From Amycolatopsis sp. CA-126428 (GTDB lineage Bacteria > Actinomycetota > Actinomycetes > Mycobacteriales > Pseudonocardiaceae): DNA of 64,000 bases. The stretch spans positions 1-64,000 of the forward strand of contig NZ_PPHF01000081.1 of NCBI RefSeq assembly GCF_002904335.1. Direction: 5' to 3'. The translations under genes and the position numbers were made by a program. Numbering within the stretch: the stretch's first letter is position 1; every line of letters starts with the position of its first letter. Below, piece by piece: positions 1 to 8,400 of the stretch. Under the pieces are notes generated by a model. That model was not told the DNA's origin. It made no database searches and worked only from the letters and a program-made list of their open reading frames with translations.

Positions 1-2
1 GC

Positions 3-548
3 GGCGGCTGGCGCTACGTCGGCAAACAGCAAGGCGAGAAGAACCGCTCAGCGACCTCACAGCGCACCGGGACTTGGAGCACCGACCGGCACGCCCGCAC
101 CGGCACCGCCTTCGTCCACACCGTCATCGACGACCACACCCGCATCGCCTACGCCGAAATCCACACCGACGAAACCGCCGCCACCGCCACCGCAGTCCTG
201 CGCCGGGCAGTCGCCTGGTTCGCCGACCACGGCGTCACCGTCGAACGCGTGCTCTCGGACAACGGATCGGCCTACCGCTCCCACGCCTGGCGCGACACCT
301 GCGCCGAGCTGGGGATCGTCCCGAAACGGACCCGGCCCTACCGGCCCCAGACAAATGGGAAGATCGAGCGGTTCCACCGGACCCTGGCCGAGGGATGGGC
401 CTACGCCCGCTTCTACCCATCCGAGGCCCTGCGGCGAGCGGCGTTACCGGGCTGGCTGCACCTCTACAATCATCACCGACCCCACAGTTCAACCGGCGGC
501 AAACCACCCATCACCCGGCTGACCAACCTCCCTGGATATCACAGCTAG
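3..548 (+). CDS. IS481-family transposase, C-terminal part (cut by window edge)
   Basis: The frame is open from the window edge and encodes the last 181 residues of a DDE integrase-type transposase. The catalytic core is visible: Asp in IDDHTRIAY, Asp in LSDNGSAY, and Glu in the NGKIERFHRT helix, followed by the HRPHSSTGGKPP tail typical of IS481. The N-terminal HTH lies outside the window. The stop at 546-548 overlaps by 4 bases the stop of the convergent GH5 gene. I see no terminal inverted repeat after the stop, so the right end of the element looks lost or very short. Family assignment is strong; whether the whole gene is intact cannot be seen. Confidence 0.85.
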   Translation, partial: GGWRYVGKQQGEKNRSATSQRTGTWSTDRHARTGTAFVHTVIDDHTRIAYAEIHTDETAATATAVLRRAVAWFADHGVTVERVLSDNGSAYRSHAWRDTCAELGIVPKRTRPYRPQTNGKIERFHRTLAEGWAYARFYPSEALRRAALPGWLHLYNHHRPHSSTGGKPPITRLTNLPGYHS

Positions 549-2296
549 CGGACCGCCGTGGGTGCCCAGGCGGCGAGTTCCGCCCGGACCGCCGCCAACT
601 GGGCCGCGGTCGGCGCCGAAGCCGGTTCCGCGATCAGCGCGTAGTGCAGGCCCGGGGTCGCCGGCAGGCGCGAGCGGTCGCCCACCCGGCTCACCGACGC
701 CAGGTCCGTGACCACCGTCGGGGTCAGCCCGGCCGGAACGTGCAGTTCGGTCGGCGCTCCCGCGTCCGCACCTTGCCACACGAGGACGCCGTACCGGCCG
801 GTGCCGGTCAGCGCCGCGGTCGCCGGCATTGTCGACGGAATCTGGTTCCACGTCAGCGTCTGGCTGCCGTCACGCGAGCGGTCCTCGTACGTGAACGCCA
901 GCGTGTGCCCGGCGACCGCCGCCGGGTAGAGGCGGTCGAGCAGGCGTGCGTCCTGGCGGAGCTGGACCGTGCCGTCGTCGGCCGTGCGGGCCGAGGAGAA
1001 GTCCTCGCCGTTCCAGGCGTCGCCGTCCGTCTTGACCTTGTCCGGGTTGTCGTTCATCAGCTCGTGGTGGCGGCCGCTGTAGATGTCCCACTGCCACTGC
1101 GTCGCCGACAGCACCGGGCCCGACTCCGCCGGCTTGCGCCACCAGTTCGCACCGGCCACGCGCGAGTCCAGGGCCTGGTACATCGCCTTGTCCACGGTCG
1201 GGGTCTTGTCGGAGGTGTAGCCGGTCATCGGGTGGCCGAACTCGGTGACGATCGCCGTCGTGCCCAGCGCGGCCGCGCGGTCCCGGACCGTGCCGAAGCT
1301 CGCGCTGTACTGGCCGTCGCCCGCCTTGCCCGGCATGGACACGCCGGACTGCGCCAGCTGGTCGTAGAAGTGCGTGTTGAACACGTACCGCGGTCCCATC
1401 ACGCCGGTGTCCTGGAAGCCGCCGGGGTGGAGCTGGAAGGAGATGTTGGCGTTCCAGAACATGTTCGGCTCGACGAACGCGGGCTTGTCCTGCCAGCCGG
1501 CGGAATCCATCGCGTCGCGGAACCGCTTGAAGAACGGCCACAGCACGTTCTGCTCCCACGCCTTGCTGTCCTGGCCCTGGTCGTAGCGCCCGGCGAAGGG
1601 CTCGTTGTACGGGTCCATGCCCGCGACACCCGCGAACTGGGCGGCGCTCAGGTTCGTACGCAGGTAGGACATCGTCTGGACGGCCATGCCGACGAACTCG
1701 TCCTGGACGCCGCGGGCGTTGTGCCAGAAGTCCTTCGTGGCGTCCTGGACCGCGCCGTTCTGGGTGATGTTCTGGCCCCAGTGGGCGCAGATGCCGCAGC
1801 TTTCCGCGGGGTAGCCGCCGAGGTCGACGACCCACTTCGGCGCGCCGTCGCCGGTGTACCAGCTGCCGCGGTTGAACAGGTAGCGGGAGAACAGGTCCTG
1901 GTGGAAGTCGGGCAGGACGGTGAACCCCTCGTCCAGGAACGCCTTCAGCTGGTCGGTCAGCTTCGCCAGGTACTGCGTGTTCACCGGCCCGCGCACCGGC
2001 TGCGTCCCGGCCCACGCGATCGGGAAGCGCACGGCGTTGGCGCCGGCGAGGGCCCGCATCGACTGCGCGGAGCGGCGGGCGTCGGCCGCGTCGGCGAACG
2101 GCAGGAAACCGTTTTCTGCCAGCTTCGTCTCCCCCGAGACGTTGAAGCCGCGCAAGACCACTTCGCGGCCGTACTCGTCGACGAAAGCCGAGCCGCGCAC
2201 GGTCAACCGGTGCTGTGGAACATCTTCGGCGACGGCGGCGGCGACCACCCCGGAGGTCATCGCCACGGCGGTGAGCAAAGCCACGAGCAGGCGCAT
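545..2296 (-). CDS. secreted glycoside hydrolase family 5 (cellulase/endoglycoceramidase-like)
   Basis: This 583-residue secreted enzyme starts at ATG 2296, which gives a clean Sec signal peptide (MRLLVALLTAV, ending near AAAVAED). Upstream in-frame starts would only add an unlikely leader. The GH5 barrel shows the acid/base Glu in DPYNEP (about residue 232) and the nucleophile Glu in VTEFG (about residue 352). The C-terminal part is a beta-rich domain as in endoglycoceramidase-type GH5 members. It is the last gene of a minus-strand operon with two GH43 enzymes, 82 bases after its neighbour. Substrate is not fixed by sequence; context suggests a plant polysaccharide or glycoconjugate. Its stop sits against the IS481 transposase end. 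Confidence 0.85.
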   Translation of the reverse strand: MRLLVALLTAVAMTSGVVAAAVAEDVPQHRLTVRGSAFVDEYGREVVLRGFNVSGETKLAENGFLPFADAADARRSAQSMRALAGANAVRFPIAWAGTQPVRGPVNTQYLAKLTDQLKAFLDEGFTVLPDFHQDLFSRYLFNRGSWYTGDGAPKWVVDLGGYPAESCGICAHWGQNITQNGAVQDATKDFWHNARGVQDEFVGMAVQTMSYLRTNLSAAQFAGVAGMDPYNEPFAGRYDQGQDSKAWEQNVLWPFFKRFRDAMDSAGWQDKPAFVEPNMFWNANISFQLHPGGFQDTGVMGPRYVFNTHFYDQLAQSGVSMPGKAGDGQYSASFGTVRDRAAALGTTAIVTEFGHPMTGYTSDKTPTVDKAMYQALDSRVAGANWWRKPAESGPVLSATQWQWDIYSGRHHELMNDNPDKVKTDGDAWNGEDFSSARTADDGTVQLRQDARLLDRLYPAAVAGHTLAFTYEDRSRDGSQTLTWNQIPSTMPATAALTGTGRYGVLVWQGADAGAPTELHVPAGLTPTVVTDLASVSRVGDRSRLPATPGLHYALIAEPASAPTAAQLAAVRAELAAWAPTAVR

Positions 2297-2378
2297 GATG
2301 GCGGCCCCAAACATGAAGGAGTTTCGCAAAAAGCTAGCGAGCCCTCCTCCGGTCGTCAAGGGCCGAACGGAGCCCCGC

Positions 2379-3815
2379 TCAGGCCGCCCGCCGCTGCCAT
2401 TGCTGGTTCGTCACGCCGGTGCACGGGTACTGCTTGACGGCGGCGCCGTCGGCCGTCGACGCGGAGACGACGTCCAGGCACTTGCCGCTGTGCCGGGCCA
2501 CCCACCGGACGTACCCGCCGTCGGCCGCCTGGGCCTGCCACTGCTGGTTCGTGCCGCCGTTGCACGTCCACTGCACCGCCGCGGCCCCGTCCGCCGTCGA
2601 GCCGTCCGAGACGTCGAGGCACTTCCCGCTGTGGCGCGCGATCAGGTTGACGTACCCGTTGCCGAGGTCCAGCTCGCTCCACTGCTGGTTCCCGCCACCG
2701 TTGCACGAGTACTGCTTCAGCTGCACGCCGTCGTCGCGCGCCGAACTCGGGATGTCCGCGCACTTGCCGCTGTGGCGCGCTACCAGCGACTCGTACGCAC
2801 TGCCGGTGCCGGCTCCCGCGACCACACCGGTCGCCGCGTCGACGCTCACCTTCGGGTACCAGCTCATGGACATCGTGGTGGCACTGGGGAAACTCAGTGG
2901 CAGCCACACGTACCGGGACTCGTTGACCGGACGGTTCCAGGCACCCGCCCAGCGGTCGCCCAGGTAGAGGTAGGAGGTCGCCTGCGAGCCCTGCACGGGC
3001 AGCACGTACGCGGTCTGGCTGCCGAAACCGGTGGAGTCCCCGACGTTCGCCAACCCGCTCCACGTGCCCGTGACGCTGGTGGCCGTCGCGTACTTCTGCT
3101 GGTTGGGCTGCCAGCCCGTGGCCGCCGAGGTGAGCAGGAAGTAGACGCCGTTGCGCTTGAACATCGCCGGCGCCTCGCGGTACGAGCCGGGCCACAGCGT
3201 CCGCACCAGCGCCGCGACGCCGGTGTAGTCGGCGGTGAGCCGGTACACGTTGAGGTCGGCGTTCTCGCGCGCCGCGGACGCCATGTACGCGGTTCCGTCG
3301 TCGTCCTTGAACAGCGTGATGTCCCGCGACATGTGGGCACCGAGCGGGCGGAAGCTGCCGCGGTAGGTGTAACCGCCGTCGACCGTCGAGGAGGTGGCCA
3401 CGGCGGCGCGCGCTTCGGCGTAGTCGTCGCCGTTCTCCTTGTGCATCCACATCACGTACTGCCCGGTCGAGCTGTTGTAGAGCACCTTCGGCCGTTCGAT
3501 CTTCGCCCGGCCCAGCTCGGCCGCCGACGACTGCGTCAGCACGTCGCCCCGGAACTCCCAGGTCTTCAGGTCGGTCGAGCGGTAGGCCGAGACGGCCCGG
3601 AAGGTGTCGTCGGCGTTGCGGTTTTCGCCGAACCAGTAGTAGTACGCGCCCACCTTGAGCATCCCGCCGCCGTGGGCGTGCACCAGGGCGCCGGAGGTGT
3701 CGGTGAACTGGCTCCCGTTGGTCACCGTCACCGTCGCGGCGCCCGCACCGGGTGCGCTGAGCAGCACGGAGACGAGCACGAGCGAGGACAAGACCGCGCC
3801 ACGTCGTCGTAGCAT
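2379..3815 (-). CDS. secreted GH43 (subfamily 24-like, exo-beta-1,3-galactanase type) with ricin-B lectin domain
   Basis: The protein has 478 residues: signal peptide (about 1-27), a five-bladed GH43 domain (about 30-335), then a ricin-type lectin/CBM13 trefoil (about 345-478) with three ARHSGKC...NQQW repeats. ATG 3815 is chosen because AAGGAG lies 5 bases upstream; GTG 3818 is too close. The usual N-terminal catalytic Asp of GH43 is absent (the strand reads HAHGGG), while SRDITLF and the acid Glu in YREAPAMF are present. This is the pattern of GH43 subfamily 24, whose known members are exo-beta-1,3-galactanases. The gene is 21 bases downstream of the GH43-AbfB gene, so the two are probably cotranscribed. 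Side-chain trimming of type II arabinogalactan is a reasonable inference. Confidence 0.82.
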   Translation of the reverse strand: MLRRRGAVLSSLVLVSVLLSAPGAGAATVTVTNGSQFTDTSGALVHAHGGGMLKVGAYYYWFGENRNADDTFRAVSAYRSTDLKTWEFRGDVLTQSSAAELGRAKIERPKVLYNSSTGQYVMWMHKENGDDYAEARAAVATSSTVDGGYTYRGSFRPLGAHMSRDITLFKDDDGTAYMASAARENADLNVYRLTADYTGVAALVRTLWPGSYREAPAMFKRNGVYFLLTSAATGWQPNQQKYATATSVTGTWSGLANVGDSTGFGSQTAYVLPVQGSQATSYLYLGDRWAGAWNRPVNESRYVWLPLSFPSATTMSMSWYPKVSVDAATGVVAGAGTGSAYESLVARHSGKCADIPSSARDDGVQLKQYSCNGGGNQQWSELDLGNGYVNLIARHSGKCLDVSDGSTADGAAAVQWTCNGGTNQQWQAQAADGGYVRWVARHSGKCLDVVSASTADGAAVKQYPCTGVTNQQWQRRAA

Positions 3816-3836
3816 CACGGCTCCTTCTCAAGCGGG

Positions 3837-5216
3837 TCAGTAGCCGACGCGGAACGTCGCGTCCTGTTTGTCCACAGTGGACGAAGTGCTGCCGAGGGGG
3901 TCGATCCGCAGCACGTAGGAGTAGTGCCGGAGGTAGCGGTCCGGATAGTTGTGCGACCGGAACGAAGACCAGCTCGCGTCGGCGAGCCCGGCCGTCTGGT
4001 GGAAGGTGGCGTCCGCCTTGAACGACGCCGAGCCGTCGTCGGCCGCCAGGTGCAGTTCGTAGTTGCTGTGCCGCAGGTACCGGCCCGGGTAGTTGACGGA
4101 TTCGAACGAGACGCCGGTCGCGTCCGCCAGCCCGGGCACCAGCTTCCAGAGCTGGTCCTGGTAGGGGTCGAACGGGTAGGCGTCGATGCGTCCGACGGAG
4201 TCGGCGTGCCGGACGTAGCGGTCCGGGAAGTTGTAGGACTTGAGCCGTCGCCACGCCGGGGCGCCCCACTGCGCGACGAGCGCGGACCGCTCCGCGGCCG
4301 TGATCGGCGTGATGCCGGGGTGCTTGGAGTTCAGCGGCTGCGTATACGCGCGATCGTTCAGCAGCGTCCAATTGCCGGCGGCCACATCGGTGGTCTCCCA
4401 GCAGAAGAACCGGCCGTTGGGGCTCCACGTGTCGCCCCACAGGTACCAGCGGTTCCCCGGCAGCGCGGGCACGATCTGCGGCGCCTCCACCCCCCGCCCG
4501 GGTGAAATCCCGGTCTTGTACGTGGTGAAACTGCCGGCGGCGAGGGAGCCGGAGCGCTGGCCGACCAGGGTGCTGTTGGTGTTGTTCTTGACGTACAGGT
4601 AGTTGACGCCGCCGATGGTGGCCATCGTTCCGTCGATCGTCGCGTGGCCGGGGTCGAAGAACACCTGCGCCGCGCTGACCGTCGTGAAGTCAGTGGTGTA
4701 GTTGACCATGATGACGTCGTGGCCGCCGTACGCCGCCGAGTAGATGATCGCGTACTGGTTGCGCGAGGGGTCCCAGAACGCTTCCGGCGCCCAACTGTGC
4801 GTCGCCATCGAGTGCAGCTTGATCCGGCGGTAGCCGGTGAACCCGCGCAGGTCCGCCGAATCCCAGACGTGCACGTACTGGTTCTGCAGCGACCAGTCGG
4901 TGCCCTTGAGGTCGGTCGCCAGCACGACGAACCGGCCGTCCTGCTTGCGCAGCACGAACGGGTCGCGCAGCCCGCCGGTGCCCGCCGTCGGCGTCACCAC
5001 GGGGTTGTTCTGGTTGAGCGGCATCCAGTCGAGGCCGTCCGCGCTGACCGCCAGGTGCAGCCCGTAGTCGGCGCCCGTCATCGACGGCGACTCGGTGAAG
5101 TACGCCATGACGTACCCGCCTGAGGCGGCTTGGGCGCGAGCCGTGGCCCTGCTGCCGAGCACGCCGGCGACCGCGGCTGCCGCCGTGCCCGCCATCAGTC
5201 CGCGTCGACTGATCAT
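3837..5216 (-). CDS. Tat-exported GH43 glycosidase with C-terminal AbfB (CBM42) domain
   Basis: The 459-residue protein starts at ATG 5216, preceded by a GGTGGGTGG ribosome site and followed by a Tat signal (SRRGLMAG, then a hydrophobic stretch). The GH43 triad is intact: Asp in GLRDPFVL (about residue 85), Asp in TIDGTMA, and Glu in GVEAPQIV. From about residue 322 there are three repeats of the NYPxRYLRH type, which is the arabinose-binding AbfB/CBM42 fold. An alpha-L-arabinofuranosidase or arabinan-directed activity is likely, though not proven by sequence. It is the first gene of the minus-strand operon. A perfect LacI-type palindrome lies about 40 bases upstream of its start. Confidence 0.88.
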   Translation of the reverse strand: MISRRGLMAGTAAAAVAGVLGSRATARAQAASGGYVMAYFTESPSMTGADYGLHLAVSADGLDWMPLNQNNPVVTPTAGTGGLRDPFVLRKQDGRFVVLATDLKGTDWSLQNQYVHVWDSADLRGFTGYRRIKLHSMATHSWAPEAFWDPSRNQYAIIYSAAYGGHDVIMVNYTTDFTTVSAAQVFFDPGHATIDGTMATIGGVNYLYVKNNTNSTLVGQRSGSLAAGSFTTYKTGISPGRGVEAPQIVPALPGNRWYLWGDTWSPNGRFFCWETTDVAAGNWTLLNDRAYTQPLNSKHPGITPITAAERSALVAQWGAPAWRRLKSYNFPDRYVRHADSVGRIDAYPFDPYQDQLWKLVPGLADATGVSFESVNYPGRYLRHSNYELHLAADDGSASFKADATFHQTAGLADASWSSFRSHNYPDRYLRHYSYVLRIDPLGSTSSTVDKQDATFRVGY

Positions 5217-5256
5217 CGTCCACCCACCTCGTCGTCGAGTGCCGGGCACCAAGGGA

Positions 5257-5272
5257 TTGTTAGCGCTAACAA
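5257..5272. promoter_or_regulatory. LacI-family operator, perfect palindrome
   Basis: TTGTTAGCGCTAACAA is a perfect 16-base palindrome with the central CG step and flanks typical of LacI-family sites. It lies between the divergent GH43-AbfB gene (start 5216) and the large GH43 gene (start 5485), where a repressor could control both. No lacI-type gene is in the window. Confidence 0.8.
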
Positions 5273-5381
5273 GCCGTCGTAGTGTAGGTGACCCGCGCCA
5301 CACGGTGTCAAGGGTCCGATCGTCGGAGGTCGGACACCACCAGGCAAAACAGCCGATTGACCGCGCGTGGATCGGGAGCTA

Positions 5382-5393
5382 TGTTAGCGCTCA
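5382..5393. promoter_or_regulatory. second, imperfect LacI-type operator
   Basis: TGTTAGCGCTCA matches the core of the perfect palindrome about 110 bases away, with the outer part of one half-site altered. It lies about 90 bases before the large GH43 gene. Two spaced sites would allow separate control of each promoter or repression by looping; that is inference. Confidence 0.6.
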
Positions 5394-5484
5394 CTTCGCG
5401 CCCGGCAGCCGGTTGCGGCTTCGGAAACTCCCCTCGCGTCGTCTTCTTCCCGCGCCGTCGGCGCCCACCTCCTGGAGAGCCGGT

Positions 5485-8400
5485 ATGCCCGTTCGACTCT
5501 CGGCGACGACGACGTCGCCGAAGTTCGCCCGGCGGTCCCGCCCGCTGACCGCGATCCTCGCCACCCTCGCCGTCGCCGCGGCGTCCACGACCGCCCTCGC
5601 CACGTCCGGCCACGCGGCGACCCTCGACGACGGGCTGGTCGTGCGCTACGACCTCACCGGCGGCTCCGGGACCACCGTGCCGGACGCGTCGGGGCACGGC
5701 CGCACCGCCACCGTCAGCGGCGACACGACGTGGCAGGGCGAGGAAGGGCTGCGGCTGGGCGGCACGAACGGGTACGTCCGGCTGCCCGACAACCTCATGC
5801 GGGATCTCGCGGACATCACGGTTTCGGTTCAGGTCAACGTCGCGGCCGACCAGGGCACGCCGTATTTCCTGTGGGGCCTCGGCAACACGGCCGGCGGCAC
5901 CGGGAACGGCTACCTGTTCACCACCGGCGACCAGTTCCGCGCGTCGATCGCCTCCGGGAACTGGTCGACCGAGCAGACCGCGAGCGCGGGCCGCAACCTC
6001 GCCCGCGGCAGCTGGCGCACGATCACCTACACCCTCGGCGGCGGGACCGCCGTCCTGTACGAGGACGGGATCGAAGCCGCCCGCCAGACCGGCGTCACGA
6101 TCACGCCCGGCTCGATCGGCGGCGGCACCACGACCGCCGACTACCTGGGCCGGTCGGTCTACGACGGCGACAAGTACCTCAAGGGGAACGTCCGCGACTT
6201 CCGCGTCTACGACCGCGCGGTGACCGCCGACGAAGCCCGCGCCCTCGGCGCGCGCACCGCCGCCGGGCGCGCGACGGCCGACGCGGCCGCCCTCGACCTC
6301 GGCGACACCTCCGCCGTCACCGACAACCTCACCCTGCCCAAAACGGCCGCCGGCGGCTCCGCGATCGCCTGGTCGTCGAGCAACCCGGCGGTGGTGTCGG
6401 CGACGGGAGTGGTGACGCGGCCCGCGCCCGGCACGGGCAACGCGAAGGTGACCCTGACGGCGGCCGTCTCGTACGCCGGCCAGACCGCGAGCCGCTCCTT
6501 CACCGTCACCGTGCTGCCGGACATCACCGACCGGCAGCAGGTCGACAACGCGCTCAAGGACATCGTCATCCCGGATCAGGACGCGATCCGCGGCAACATC
6601 ACCCTGCCGGTCAAGGGCGCCGGCGACGTCACGCTGACCTGGTGCAGCCAGGACCCCCGGATCGTCACCGCCACCGGCGAGGTGACCCGGCCCGCGGCCG
6701 GATCGCGCCCGGCGAAGGCGCGTCTCACGGTTCGCGCGACGAAGGGCCACGCGACCGCGGAACGCTCTTTCACCCTCACCGTCCTGCCGCTGCCCAAGAA
6801 GGAAGCGCTCGAGGGCTACATGTTCGCCTACTTCACCGGTGAGGCCACGCAGGACACCGAGCAGATCCACTTCGCGGCCAGCCGCGGGAACGACCCGCTG
6901 CACTGGGACGAGCTCAACGGCGGCCGGCCCGTCCTGCGCTCGAACTACGGCGAGACCGGCGTGCGCGACCCGTTCATCGTCCGCAGCCCGGAGGGCGACC
7001 GGTTCTACATCGTCGCCACCGACCTGCAGATCAACGACGGCCGCGGCTGGGACCAGGCACAGCGCCACGGCAGCCAGTACCTGGAGATCTGGGAGTCGGC
7101 CGACCTGGTGACCTGGTCGAACCAGCGCCACGTCCGGGTCTCCGACGACACGGCCGGCATGACCTGGGCGCCGGAGGCGACCTACGACCCGACGATCGGC
7201 GCGTACGTCGTCTACTGGGCCACCAGCCCCTACGCCCCCACGGACGTCGACCACGCCGGCGCGACGTACCCGCGGATGATGTACGCGACCACCCGCGACT
7301 TCCGGACGTTCAGCAAGCCCCAGGTGTGGAACGACCCCGGTGCCGGCGTCATCGACTCCACCGTCATCAAGGACGGCGACTACTACTACCGGCTGACCAC
7401 CGACGGCAAGGTCATCGGCTCCTGCGAACGTGACATCGTGCTCGAGCGGTCGAAGAACCTGCGCGCGGTGGACCTGCCGACGACGAAGCCGCGCAACTGG
7501 CAGCTCGTCTCCGACTGCATCCGCACCAAGCTCGGCACCGACTGGGTCGAGGGCCCGACGGTGTTCAAGGCGAACGACAGCAGCAAGATCTACGCCTTCA
7601 TGGACGAGACGCCCCGGCGCGGCTACGTCCCGTTCGTCACCGACTCCCTCGCCGAGCCGAACTGGACGATCCCGGCCGAGTACCAGCTCCCGAAGAGCCC
7701 GCGCCACGGCACGGTGCTCCCGGTGACGAAGGCCGAGCTCGCCCGGCTGCGGCAGGGACCGCCGCCGGCGCCGGCGGACAAGAAGGGTGTGGTCGCCGAC
7801 TACGACCTCACCGCGGCGGGCCGGGGCGACACCGTCACCGACGTCTCCGGGAACGGCCGGGACGCCAGGATGCACGGCGGCGTCACGCGTTCGGCGGACG
7901 GACTTTCGTTCGCGGGCAAGGACGGCTACGTCGCCCTGCCGGACAACCTCATGAGCGGCCTGAGCGGGATCACGGTGTCGGCGCAGGTGTGGGTCGACCC
8001 CGGCCAGCAGACGCCGTACTTCCTGTGGAACCTGGGCAACAGCACCGACAACGCCGGCGATGGCTACCTGTTCGCGACCGGCGACACCTACCGGACGGCG
8101 ATCGCGGCCGGCAACTGGTCGACCGAGCAGAACACCGACAGCAAGCGGGCGCTGTCCCGCGGCGCCTGGCACACCCTGACGTACACGCTGGCGAACGGCA
8201 CGGCACGCCTCTACGACAACGGCGTCGAAGTGGCCCATGGGGACGGTGTCACGGCGAAACCCGGCGACCTCGGCGCGGGCAGCACGACGTCGAACTACCT
8301 CGGGCGCTCGGCCTACGGTGCCGACAAGTACTTCCAGGGCAAGATGCGCCGGTTCACCGTGTGGAACCGCGGCCTGACGGCCCAGGAGGTGCTCGGCGCG

